Source of the DNA: RGIG9060 sp045645985
GTDB taxonomy: Bacteria > Spirochaetota > Spirochaetia > Treponematales > Treponemataceae
Length of the DNA stretch: 64,000 bases
Reading direction: 5' to 3'
Assembly (NCBI GenBank): GCA_045645985.1
Contig: JAZRJV010000033.1
Coordinates: forward strand, 15,149 to 79,148
In this document: piece after piece, positions 45,594 to 53,577 of the stretch
Position numbering within the stretch: position 1 is the stretch's first letter
Layout: the number at the start of each line of letters is the position of its first letter
Notes under the pieces: model-generated
What the model was told of the DNA's origin: nothing
Seen by the model: the letters and a program-made list of their open reading frames with translations, nothing else
Database searches by the model: none
Position numbers and translations under genes: made by a program

Positions 45594-46802
45594 TTATTGA
45601 CTATCTGTTAATCGCTCCATAGAAGAAAGAATTTCAGTTACACGAACACCAAAGTTTTCGTCGATAACTACAACTTCTCCTTTAGCAATAGGTTTATGAT
45701 TTACAAGAATATCTACAGGTTCACCAGCAAGTTTATCAAGCTCGATAATAGTACCTTCACCCATTCCAAGAATATCCTTGATAAGTTTTTTTGTTCGTCC
45801 AAGTTCTACGGTCATTTCCATGAAAACATCCATGATAAGACCGATATTTCCTTGTTCCATTCCTACTGCACCATTTTGCAACATAGGATACTGAACACTT
45901 TGTACATTTGGAGTGTTCATTGGCATTTGCATGCCCATTCCCATAGGCATTCCCATCTGAGGCATACCCATTTGCATACCAGCCATAGGCATTTGCTGCA
46001 TTCCGCCCATTTGCATACCGCCCATAGGCATTTGCTGCATTCCACCCATTGGCATACCGCCCATTTGCATTTGTTGCATTCCGCCCATTTGAGGTTGACC
46101 AGCAGGAGAAGACATTTGAGCAAAGGCATTATCTGCTTTTGGTGCTTCTTGTTGACCACCACCGAAAGCTACGATTAAGCTTTTTGCAACTTCTTCACCC
46201 ATGATTTCCCATAAAGTAAAAACAGAACCATCAATAGTTAATGGATAAGAGAAGATAACAAAAGAACCTTGAGGAAAATGTACCATTGCCTTTGGAATGT
46301 GATTTGCTTCAGCTGGATTACATGCCAAACCTGGAAATTTTCCTGTATTACTAATATTTGTAATTTCATTTCCTGTATGCTGAGAAACAACTTCAGAAAC
46401 AACAGAAAGTGACATTCCATCAATTTCAGGGGAATCTTCTTTGTTTATCAATCCTGCCAATTTTTGAGTAAGTTCAGGAGCAAGAATAAATAAATGGCTA
46501 CCATACAAACCTTCATTAAAGTCAGCTGTAATAGCAATAACCATTTCAGGTACGCGTCTTAAAGCCTGATCTCGATCAACTGTTTCGAGAATTGGCTCAT
46601 CAACTTTTACCTCAGCTCCTGTCATCATTTCCAAACTTGAAGCCAATGCTTCTCTATTTTTTTCAGTAATGTCTTTTAGATAAGAAAGATCCAACTTTGT
46701 AGAAGAAGCTGGTGAAGAAATTCCTGTAGAATTTATTCCACCCATATCTACACCTGCCAACAAAGCATCTATTTCTTCTTGTGAAATTGCACCATCACTC
46801 AT
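45594..46802 (-). CDS. fliY: Flagellar motor switch protein FliY (FliN domain, Met/Gly-rich linker)
   Basis: FliY is a rotor C-ring component combining a FliM-like N-terminal segment (ISQEEIDALLAG, a CheY-P-binding type motif), a CheC/CheX-like middle domain (about residues 40-210) and a C-terminal FliN/SpoA domain (about 315-398, EPVDILVNHKPIAKGEVVVI). Between them is an unusual linker made of 13-residue Met/Gly/Gln repeats. The ATG at 46802 has AAGGAG nine bases upstream and overlaps the fliM stop by eight bases; an ATG three codons earlier abuts that element. Confidence 0.93.
   Translation of the reverse strand: MSDGAISQEEIDALLAGVDMGGINSTGISSPASSTKLDLSYLKDITEKNREALASSLEMMTGAEVKVDEPILETVDRDQALRRVPEMVIAITADFNEGLYGSHLFILAPELTQKLAGLINKEDSPEIDGMSLSVVSEVVSQHTGNEITNISNTGKFPGLACNPAEANHIPKAMVHFPQGSFVIFSYPLTIDGSVFTLWEIMGEEVAKSLIVAFGGGQQEAPKADNAFAQMSSPAGQPQMGGMQQMQMGGMPMGGMQQMPMGGMQMGGMQQMPMAGMQMGMPQMGMPMGMGMQMPMNTPNVQSVQYPMLQNGAVGMEQGNIGLIMDVFMEMTVELGRTKKLIKDILGMGEGTIIELDKLAGEPVDILVNHKPIAKGEVVVIDENFGVRVTEILSSMERLTDSQ
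45972..46088 (-). repeat. Three 39-base tandem repeats in fliY
   Basis: Three in-frame units encode MGGMQQMQMGGMP, MGGMQQMPMGGMQ and MGGMQQMPMAGMQ. A degenerate Met/Gly/Pro continuation runs on to about 45918. The near-identity at the DNA level makes copy-number change by slippage possible. Confidence 0.9.
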
Positions 46803-47829
46803 ATGTTTCATCTCCTTCTACAGATAATTCTTCGTATTCTTCAGATTCTGCTTGATCGATTTTTCCAATGACTTGAACAGCCATCTTTTTTCCTATAACT
46901 CCAGGTTGACATAAAAACTTCTCTTTATTTCCAACACTTAAGGTTAAAGGATCTCCAACCTTTACATTAGATAATCGGATAGTATCGCCAACTCTTAAAT
47001 TTAAAACATCATAAATTGGAAGATTTATAGAACCAATTTCTGCAACAACATCCATTTCTACAGTTGAAAGTTTTTCCTGCAAAATTCCACTGTACTGAGT
47101 TGTAGAACTTCTTCTAACAGATGAAAACCAGAATTGTGAAGAAAGTTTTGAAATAATTGGTTCGATTGTAATGTAAGGAATACAGAAGTTCATCATTCCT
47201 TCTTCTTCACCTACTTTTGTTTCAAGTGTAACAAGAACAACCATTTCTGATGGCGGAACAATTTGCGCAAACTGAGGATTTGTTTCGATTTGCCCAAGAC
47301 GAGGACGAAGATCGATTACCTGAGTCCATGCTTCGCGCATATTTGCAAGAATACGCACGATAATTCCTTCCATTACAGATTGCTCAATATCTGTTAAATC
47401 GCGCTGAACTTTTGTTCCCTGCCCTGTTCCACCAAAAAGACGGTCAATCATAGAAAAGGTAATTGCTGGGTCAATTTCCAAAATTGCATTACCTTTAAGA
47501 GGATCCATATTGATAACAGCCAAAGTTGTTGGCGTTGGAATAGAACGGATAAATTCCTCGTAAGTCAACTGGTCTACAGAAGCAACATGGACATGAACCA
47601 TACTACGAAGCTGTGCAGAAAGGCTAGTTGTTGTTAATCGTGCAAAAGTTTCATGCATGATAGATACAGTACGAATCTGTTCTTTTGAGAACTTATCCGG
47701 GCGTTTAAAGTCGTAAATTTTAATTTTTCGAGTATCATTTACGGGGGTATAATCTTCCGCTTCTGGTTCACCGGAAGAAATTGCCTGGAGTAACTGATCT
47801 ATTTCATCTTGAGACAGAACTTCGTTCAT
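46795..47829 (-). CDS. fliM: Flagellar motor switch protein FliM
   Basis: FliM is the C-ring protein that binds phosphorylated CheY and sets rotation direction. The N-terminal peptide LSQDEIDQLLQAI is the CheY-P-binding motif. The middle domain contains the GGxG-type signature (DRLFGGTGQGTKVQRDLTDI near 129), and the C-terminal SpoA domain spans about 255-325. The length of 344 residues is normal. AAGGGTGA precedes the ATG. It lies nine bases after fliL. Confidence 0.97.
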   Translation of the reverse strand: MNEVLSQDEIDQLLQAISSGEPEAEDYTPVNDTRKIKIYDFKRPDKFSKEQIRTVSIMHETFARLTTTSLSAQLRSMVHVHVASVDQLTYEEFIRSIPTPTTLAVINMDPLKGNAILEIDPAITFSMIDRLFGGTGQGTKVQRDLTDIEQSVMEGIIVRILANMREAWTQVIDLRPRLGQIETNPQFAQIVPPSEMVVLVTLETKVGEEEGMMNFCIPYITIEPIISKLSSQFWFSSVRRSSTTQYSGILQEKLSTVEMDVVAEIGSINLPIYDVLNLRVGDTIRLSNVKVGDPLTLSVGNKEKFLCQPGVIGKKMAVQVIGKIDQAESEEYEELSVEGDETYE

Positions 47830-47838
47830 GCTTCACCC

Positions 47839-48396
47839 TTAATATTGTTCAATTACATCAAGTTGTAAAAACTTTACATCTTTTATACGAGATGTACTTA
47901 AAATATCATCGTTTATAGTATTGCGAATTTCCATTTGCAATTTTACTTCGTTATTTGGTTTTAACTCGTCGGTTGTTTTTCCTGTAAAATATCGGCGCAA
48001 AAAGTCTTTAATTTCAATTTGGCGCTGTGTAATTTCAGTTGCTGTGGTTTTATCATCAACCTTGTAACCTAAAACAACTTCCACAACTACACTTGCAGGA
48101 ATTTCATCACAAGTCTTAGTTTTTACCTGACCTAAAGAATTATACCAAGAAAGCAATTCTCTCTTTGTTGTATATTCAGGTGAAACAGGAACTGCAACTG
48201 TAGCAGTATTATTTGTTCCCATAACTTTCATTGTGATAATTACAACTGTAACAATAAGAATGATTGATCCAATAACAATAGCAATCCATTTTAAAAGAGT
48301 TGGAAGCAAACCTCCCATCCCCTTTCCTTTCTTTTTATCACCAGAGGATGACATCCCTAAATCGTTATCATCTAAGCTTGAATCTTCATCAGCCAT
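47839..48396 (-). CDS. fliL: Flagellar basal body-associated protein FliL
   Basis: FliL is a single-pass inner-membrane protein that stabilises stators around the motor. A cytoplasmic Gly/Lys-rich N-terminus precedes the transmembrane helix at about residues 37-58 (IAIVIGSIILIVTVVIITMK). The periplasmic domain ends with the family-typical region EIKDFLRRYFTGKT and a final DVKFLQLDVIEQY. GGAAGG lies before the ATG. It stands between motB and fliM. Confidence 0.93.
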   Translation of the reverse strand: MADEDSSLDDNDLGMSSSGDKKKGKGMGGLLPTLLKWIAIVIGSIILIVTVVIITMKVMGTNNTATVAVPVSPEYTTKRELLSWYNSLGQVKTKTCDEIPASVVVEVVLGYKVDDKTTATEITQRQIEIKDFLRRYFTGKTTDELKPNNEVKLQMEIRNTINDDILSTSRIKDVKFLQLDVIEQY

Positions 48397-48431
48397 AAAA
48401 AACCTTCCTTTTTATAAAGAATATAATATCA

Positions 48432-49142
48432 TTAAAAATGACCTTCGTCCAGAATAATTATATCAACTCGACGATTATATGCTCTTCCGTCTGGAGTTTC
48501 GTTGGAATGTCTTGGCTGATTATCAGCATATCCTGCCACAGAAAATTGACTTTCATCAATTCCAAAATCAGAAAGATAATGCAAAACATTCACAGCTCTT
48601 GCAGAAGATAATTCCCAATTACTTGGCCACTTAGTAGAATCTGCTGTTGTAGAATCTGTATGACCTTCAATTCTAAATTTTCGTCCCGCCAATTCTGGCA
48701 TAGACAAAAACTGAGATATTCTTAAAAGAGTATCTCTTGTTTCTTCTATATTTAACTCGGCGCTATTTTCTGCAAAAAAAGCATCAGCTGCCAAAGTAAT
48801 TACCAAACCTCGTTCATCACTTGTAATTGTGATTTTTGTAGATTTTCTATCAGGAGCAAAAAGACTTACGGCCTTCTTTTTTGCTGTTCCTAAATTTTTC
48901 CCCTTTTCAAGAGAAGGCAAACTGTTAATACTGTTTCCTAAATCTGCTAATCGCCCAGAAGTTGCAGACATACCACCAGAAACAGAATCAGTTTGCAAAG
49001 AAGCTGTCATCAAAGCCATTTGCACAGGATCTGCTTCTGTTGGATTATAAAGCATAACGAAGAAGCAGAGCATAAGAGTAATCATATCACCATAAGTGGT
49101 CAACCATTCCTGCGAAGCCTTTTTAGGCTCTTTCTTTCCCAT
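48432..49142 (-). CDS. motB: Flagellar motor stator protein MotB
   Basis: MotB anchors the stator to peptidoglycan and forms the proton path with MotA. The N-terminal helix holds the essential Asp in TTYGDMITLMLCFFVMLYN near residue 19. A plug/linker region leads to an OmpA-like peptidoglycan-binding domain (about 120-230) with RIEGHTDSTTADS and SSARAVNVLHYL, then PDGRAYNRRVDI. GAGGTTTT precedes the ATG. It follows motA by 14 bases. Confidence 0.97.
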   Translation of the reverse strand: MGKKEPKKASQEWLTTYGDMITLMLCFFVMLYNPTEADPVQMALMTASLQTDSVSGGMSATSGRLADLGNSINSLPSLEKGKNLGTAKKKAVSLFAPDRKSTKITITSDERGLVITLAADAFFAENSAELNIEETRDTLLRISQFLSMPELAGRKFRIEGHTDSTTADSTKWPSNWELSSARAVNVLHYLSDFGIDESQFSVAGYADNQPRHSNETPDGRAYNRRVDIIILDEGHF

Positions 49143-49156
49143 AACAAAACCTCAAA

Positions 49157-49939
49157 CTAATCCTTTAGAACATCGGCTTCAATAACTTTTCTTGATTTTG
49201 GATCAAGGTATGTTAAAAGTTTCATCGCCAAAATACGAGGATTATCACCTGCTTGAATTGATAAAACACCTTCAATAATCATTTCTTTAGTTCTGATTTC
49301 TGTAGCGTTTTGATCTGCCAACTTTGTTGCAATAGGAGTCATAATCCAGTTGGCAATAAGAGAACCGTAAAGTGTTGTAACAAGAGCAACCGCCATGTTA
49401 GGTCCAAGGGAAGATTTATCTTCCAAGTTACGCAACATACCAATAAGACCGATAACGGTACCCATCATACCATATCCAGGTGCAAGACCTGCCCAAGCGA
49501 TAACAATGTTTATCCAGTCCAAGTGACGACCTTCAATTTGGTTCATTTCACTTTGCATAATAGTACGAATAATTGCGCCATCTGTACCATCTACAACTAA
49601 TCGTAATCCATTTTTCATAAAATCGTCAGATAAATCATCAAGACCTTCTTCCAAAGCAAGAATACCTTCGCGACGAGCTTTTTCAGAAAGGTTTACCATA
49701 TCTTGAACAAGAGTTTTTTCACCAAAATCAGGGATTTTGAAGGCTCGTCCCATAATAGGGAAAATACCTAAAACAGACGACATAGGATAAGCAATAAACA
49801 ATGCAAAGAAAGAACCACCAAAAACGAAGATCAAAGATGGCACATCGAAAATACCACCCATGGTACCACCTGATGTTAAAACAGACATGACGATACAGAC
49901 TGCACCACCAACAAGACCTAATATTGTTGCTATATCCAC
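49157..49939 (-). CDS. motA: Flagellar motor stator protein MotA
   Basis: MotA forms the five-subunit ring of the stator. Four transmembrane helices are visible (ILGLVGGAVCIVMSVLTSGG, LIFVFGGSFFALFIAYP, and a C-terminal pair around GYGMMGTVIGLIGMLRNLED). The cytoplasmic loop with ARREGILALEEGLDDLSDDF contains the charged rotor-contact region. The start is GTG at 49939 with GGGAGGA eight bases upstream. It is 31 bases after flbD. Length 260 is normal. Confidence 0.97.
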   Translation of the reverse strand: MDIATILGLVGGAVCIVMSVLTSGGTMGGIFDVPSLIFVFGGSFFALFIAYPMSSVLGIFPIMGRAFKIPDFGEKTLVQDMVNLSEKARREGILALEEGLDDLSDDFMKNGLRLVVDGTDGAIIRTIMQSEMNQIEGRHLDWINIVIAWAGLAPGYGMMGTVIGLIGMLRNLEDKSSLGPNMAVALVTTLYGSLIANWIMTPIATKLADQNATEIRTKEMIIEGVLSIQAGDNPRILAMKLLTYLDPKSRKVIEADVLKD

Positions 49940-49970
49940 TTAAAATTCCTCCCAAAATTATATTGAATAT

Positions 49971-50168
49971 TTACAGCTCGTTTTTAAATGCACCGATTCG
50001 TTTTCGATATTCAACGATACTGTCAATTATTTCTTCTGGAGAATTGCGTACAATAAGTTTTTTTCCAGAAAGCATTACTAAAGTTACATCAGGATTTTGT
50101 TCGATACATTCAATCTGATGTGGATTGATCCAGTAGTGTTTTCCATCTAGACGAATAACTTCTATCAT
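49971..50168 (-). CDS. flbD: Flagellar protein FlbD
   Basis: FlbD-family proteins are short (about 60-70 residues), conserved in flagellar operons of spirochaetes and Firmicutes, and of unclear function. The whole family pattern is seen: a start MIEVIRLDGKHYWINPHQIE, then DVTLVMLSGKKLIVRNSPEE and IVEYRKRIGA. Only a weak ribosome-binding site (AGAAG) precedes the ATG. It is now the first gene after a promoter region, separated from flgE by two unrelated enzyme genes. Confidence 0.92.
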   Translation of the reverse strand: MIEVIRLDGKHYWINPHQIECIEQNPDVTLVMLSGKKLIVRNSPEEIIDSIVEYRKRIGAFKNEL

Positions 50169-50201
50169 TCTTCTATTTTCTACGCTAATTCGTTACAAGT
50201 C

Positions 50202-50236
50202 AAGTAGTTTTGCACAATTTATGCACAATTCTACTT
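50202..50236 (-). promoter_or_regulatory. Leader hairpin with direct repeats before flbD
   Basis: AAGTAG (50236-50231) pairs with CTACTT (50207-50202) outside an inner 7-pair stem with two G-U pairs. The inner part contains two direct copies of TGCACAATT (plus strand, 50211-50219 and 50222-50230) at an 11-base period, close to one helical turn. It could be an operator or an mRNA structure. Confidence 0.4.
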
Positions 50237-50243
50237 ATTTTAA

Positions 50244-50270
50244 TTATCGGAAGATTTTTTTTTGATATTA
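50244..50270 (-). promoter_or_regulatory. Sigma-28-like promoter of flbD-motA operon
   Basis: On the minus strand TAAT (50270-50267) and TCCGATAA (50251-50244) are separated by 15 bases, matching TAAA-N15-GCCGATAA at 10 of 12 positions. It lies 76 bases before the flbD ATG. A weaker housekeeping-type site (TTGACA 50291-50286, TAATAT 50270-50265, 15-base spacer) overlaps its -35. Confidence 0.5.
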
Positions 50271-50287
50271 GCAAAAAATTATCATTG

Positions 50288-51454
50288 TCAATATAAAAGT
50301 GAATTATGTGCTTCTTGAATTTTTTTTGGAATATCAATATGTTGAGGACAATGTTTTACACAAGCACCACAATTTACACATAGGTTTGCACCTTTATTCC
50401 ATTTTACAAGATTTTCATAATCAGTTAATTGAATTTTATCAGTTTGTTCAAAAAGACCTCTCATAGAAGCGTTGTTATAAACCTCAAAAATTTCTGGAAT
50501 GGAAACACCTTTAGGACAAGGAACGCAATATCTACATCCTGTACAAGAAACCTTCATTTTTGATTCAAACCAATTTTGAGCTTTTTTTACAACTTCCATT
50601 TGAGCCTTTGGCATTGAATTAGGAAACGCAGTAGAAGCAACGGCACTATTTACCAAAACTTGATTTTCATCGTTCATGCCAGAAAGTGCAATTATTACTT
50701 CTTGACTTTCCCAAACATAACGCAACGCCCATTCAGCAGGTAGACGAGGAATATCAGCCTTGGCAAAAATATCTCTAATTCCAACTGGTGGATTTGCTAA
50801 TAAGCCACCTCGTAAAGGTTCCATTACAATTACGCCAAGTTCTTTTTGGGCTGCATATTTCAAACCTTGCCATCCAGGATTTTGAGTTCGTTTTTCACCA
50901 TCTTCGTCAATGTAATTATACTGAAGTTGGCAAAATTCAAATCCAGAATATTCATCACACATTTTTTTGAAAGCATCAAAATTATCATGAAATGAAAAAC
51001 CGATATGTATGATCTTTCCACTAGCTTTTGCATTTTCTAAAAATTTTGTTACATTTAGATTTTTTACTTGTTCCCAACGATTTTTATCCATAGCATGTAA
51101 AAGATAAAAATCAATATGGTCAGTTTGAAGTTTTTCAAGTTGCTCATCTAAAATTCTGTAAAAATCATCTTCTTTTTTTACATCCCAAACAGGCATTTTG
51201 TCTGCAATATAAATTTTATCCCGTAAATTTTCTTCTTTTACAATTTCGCCAAAAACAATTTCACTTTTACCATGATGATATGGATAGGCTGTGTCAAAAT
51301 AATTTATTCCTTGGTCAATGGCAAGTTTTACAAGATTTCGTGTTTTTTCTTTATCAATTTCTTCTGAATTTGGAAGAAGTGGTAAGCGCATTAAGCCGAA
51401 ACCTAAAACTGAAATTTGGCAATCTGGGATTTTCGGAAAAATTCTATAATTCAT
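50288..51454 (-). CDS. Aldo/keto reductase with C-terminal 4Fe-4S clusters
   Basis: The N-terminal 280 residues form an aldo/keto reductase TIM barrel. Its catalytic tetrad is visible: Asp and Tyr in YFDTAYPYHHG near 53, Lys in YIADKMP near 84, and His in FYLLHAMD near 119. The C-terminal 100 residues carry two ferredoxin-type cysteine clusters, CTGCRYCVPCP near 303 and CVNCGACVKHCP near 360. This architecture is known in anaerobes; the substrate is undetermined. The ATG has no Shine-Dalgarno sequence. With the next gene it separates flgE from flbD in the motility operon. Confidence 0.9.
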   Translation of the reverse strand: MNYRIFPKIPDCQISVLGFGLMRLPLLPNSEEIDKEKTRNLVKLAIDQGINYFDTAYPYHHGKSEIVFGEIVKEENLRDKIYIADKMPVWDVKKEDDFYRILDEQLEKLQTDHIDFYLLHAMDKNRWEQVKNLNVTKFLENAKASGKIIHIGFSFHDNFDAFKKMCDEYSGFEFCQLQYNYIDEDGEKRTQNPGWQGLKYAAQKELGVIVMEPLRGGLLANPPVGIRDIFAKADIPRLPAEWALRYVWESQEVIIALSGMNDENQVLVNSAVASTAFPNSMPKAQMEVVKKAQNWFESKMKVSCTGCRYCVPCPKGVSIPEIFEVYNNASMRGLFEQTDKIQLTDYENLVKWNKGANLCVNCGACVKHCPQHIDIPKKIQEAHNSLLY

Positions 51455-51504
51455 AAGAATATTTTAAAATCATAAATAAAAAAAGTAAAGAAAAAAAATA
51501 AAGT

Positions 51505-52056
51505 CTATAAAAAAGTTTGAATTTGACAATTTTCTGCTCTAAAATCAGCAAATTCTTGATTTGTAAAATCTCTAAAATAAGTATTTACAAGCCGGATTGT
51601 TCCACCGTGGCAAACTAATAAAATGTGATTGAATTTTGCGTATTTTGATTTTGCTTCATCTAAAAAATTATAAACTCGTTTGGCAACATCCAGCATAGAT
51701 TCCCCTTCTGGATATTTTACTGCAAACTGACTTCGAATTGCTAAATAATCTGGCGCAAATCGACTGCAACCTTCCATTTTTCCGTAGTTTTGTTCTGTGA
51801 TTCTTTGTTCAATTTGATAAGTAAGATTTAATTTTTGTGCGATAATTTGGGCAGTTTGTTGCGCTCTCAATAAAGGAGAAGAAATTATCAAATCGATTGG
51901 TGGAATTTCACCTTTTTGGATTTTATCAAAAATTTGAATTGAAGCATCTTGTGCTTGATGAACACCAAGTTCAATTAAAGGAATATCTGTAACACCACAA
52001 ACTAAATCTTGTGCGTTCATTTGAGTTCTACCATGTCGTATGCAAGAGAAAATCAT
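51505..52056 (-). CDS. Histidine phosphatase family protein
   Basis: The catalytic RHG motif is in CIRHGRTQMN near residue 8. A second Arg lies in SSPLLRAQQTAQIIA, the proton donor region in EQNYGKMEG near 89, and the second His in CHGGTIRLVN near 150. This is the phosphoglycerate-mutase-like superfamily; the 183-residue length and lack of further motifs suggest a small phosphatase (for example acting on a metabolite) rather than a glycolytic mutase. The substrate cannot be told. It follows the flgE terminator, and AGAAGG lies ten bases before the ATG. Confidence 0.87.
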   Translation of the reverse strand: MIFSCIRHGRTQMNAQDLVCGVTDIPLIELGVHQAQDASIQIFDKIQKGEIPPIDLIISSPLLRAQQTAQIIAQKLNLTYQIEQRITEQNYGKMEGCSRFAPDYLAIRSQFAVKYPEGESMLDVAKRVYNFLDEAKSKYAKFNHILLVCHGGTIRLVNTYFRDFTNQEFADFRAENCQIQTFL

Positions 52057-52085
52057 AAATTAAAAACCTTCTGATTTAAAAAGAT

Positions 52086-52126
52086 AAAAGCGTGTTCTGT
52101 AATTATTTTACACAAAACACGCTTTT
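52086..52126 (-). terminator. Intrinsic terminator downstream of flgE
   Basis: AAAAGCGTGTT and AACACGCTTTT form a perfect 11-pair stem, and the loop adds TGTAA/TTACA as an inner stem. On the minus strand it is followed by TTTTATCTTTTT. It lies 37 bases past the flgE stop and should interrupt transcription between flgE and flbD. Confidence 0.85.
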
Positions 52127-52163
52127 AATCAACTTAAGAATTTAACTTAAGATTTTATCTATA

Positions 52164-53555
52164 TTATCGTTTCAAACTCATAACTGTATCTAACAATGTA
52201 TCTGCAGTTTGAATTGTTTTTGAACTTGCTTGGAAACCGCGTTGAGTTACAATCATATCTGTAAATTGTTCTGTAAGGTCAACATTTGACATTTCCAAAG
52301 CTCCAGCTAACATTGAACCTTTTCCAGCAATTCCAGAAGTTCCGATATTTGCCATACCAGAGTTGTTTGATTCAACATAAGTGTTATCACCAGCTTTTTC
52401 AAGACCACCTTGGTTAGCAAAAGTTGCTAAAGCAATTTGTCCGATAGTTCTGTTTGTACCGTTTGAATAAACACCTGTGATAATTCCGCTTGAATCAATT
52501 TTGAAATTGTCAAGATATCCCATTGTATATCCATCTTGGTAGTAAGCTTTTGTAGAACTTGAAGAAGCACTTTGTGTAATTGTGTTTTTCTGGCTTCCGA
52601 TTGTTCCAAGATTGATATTCAATGTTTGACGAGTAGGATTTCCGTCTGCATCTGGGTTTGCTCCAATTACATTGAAAGAAGCTTGTAAAACAATTTGTCC
52701 TTCTGGATTTGTTAAGTTTCCAGCTGAATCAGTTACAGACTGCAATGTTCCAGTATTATCAAAATTGATAAGGAATGTATTTTCTTGTCCGTCAGTTGTG
52801 TTTAATCCAACACGAGTTTGTGATTCATCAGCCATATCAGGATCGATAGTTACTGTTGCTTGCCATTGATTTGGATTTCCAGGAACTCTTGTGAAAGATA
52901 CATTGAGCATATGTTCATTTCCGAAACTGTCGTAAATTTTTTGTTCAGTTGCCCAAGTTCCTTTTGCAATATCTTCTGGACTTGCACCTTCCATAATTTC
53001 TGGTGTATTTTTGTTCAAGTTACAAGCAAAATTTACATTTTCAGTTGCTTTAGCTGGATCTTTTGAACCTACAGGAATGATAAGATCTTCTGTGCTTCCT
53101 GCTGTTTGTAAAACCATTTGTCCGTTGATTTCTTCTGCCATCCAACCTTGAACTCTCATACCGTTTGCAGGATTTACCAAAGTTCCTTCGCTATCAAGAC
53201 TGAATGCACCAGCTCTTGTGTAGAAAGATTCTTCACCATTTTTCATGATAAAAAATCCGTTTCCTTGAATAGCAACATCAGTTGAAACACCAGTTGTTTG
53301 TAAGTTACCTTGTGTAAAAACTGTATCGATAGCAGCAACTGTTACACCAAGTCCAACTTCTTTAGGGTTTACACCACCAACTTCTGTTGTAGGACTTGCA
53401 GCGCCAGACATTTGTTGTGAAATCATGTCTTGAAAGTTTACACGACCTCGTTTAAAACCAGTTGTGTTTACATTGGCAACATTGTTACCGATAACATCAA
53501 GTCTTGTTTGGTGGTTTTGCATTCCGGAAACACCGGCATAAAGTGATCTCATCAT
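52164..53555 (-). CDS. flgE: Flagellar hook protein FlgE
   Basis: FlgE polymerises into the hook joining the motor and the periplasmic flagellum. The N-terminal rod-type motif (SLYAGVSGMQNHQTRLDVIG) and C-terminal helix (SNVDLTEQFTDMIVTQRGFQ) are typical. With the first ATG as residue 1, Lys165 (codon at 53061-53063) and Cys178 (codon at 53022-53024) match the pair that forms the lysinoalanine cross-link in Treponema denticola FlgE; Cys178 is the only cysteine. GAGGA lies eight bases before the ATG. A terminator follows. Confidence 0.97.
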   Translation of the reverse strand: MMRSLYAGVSGMQNHQTRLDVIGNNVANVNTTGFKRGRVNFQDMISQQMSGAASPTTEVGGVNPKEVGLGVTVAAIDTVFTQGNLQTTGVSTDVAIQGNGFFIMKNGEESFYTRAGAFSLDSEGTLVNPANGMRVQGWMAEEINGQMVLQTAGSTEDLIIPVGSKDPAKATENVNFACNLNKNTPEIMEGASPEDIAKGTWATEQKIYDSFGNEHMLNVSFTRVPGNPNQWQATVTIDPDMADESQTRVGLNTTDGQENTFLINFDNTGTLQSVTDSAGNLTNPEGQIVLQASFNVIGANPDADGNPTRQTLNINLGTIGSQKNTITQSASSSSTKAYYQDGYTMGYLDNFKIDSSGIITGVYSNGTNRTIGQIALATFANQGGLEKAGDNTYVESNNSGMANIGTSGIAGKGSMLAGALEMSNVDLTEQFTDMIVTQRGFQASSKTIQTADTLLDTVMSLKR

Positions 53556-53577
53556 AATCTATATCCTCGTTATTTTC

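Noticed and set aside
45972..46088. Tandem repeats considered as an intergenic regulatory array
   Set aside because: They are in frame within fliY and encode regular 13-residue units.
51505..52056. Histidine phosphatase called as glycolytic phosphoglycerate mutase
   Set aside because: At 183 residues it lacks the length and extra motifs of GpmA; only the superfamily can be supported.
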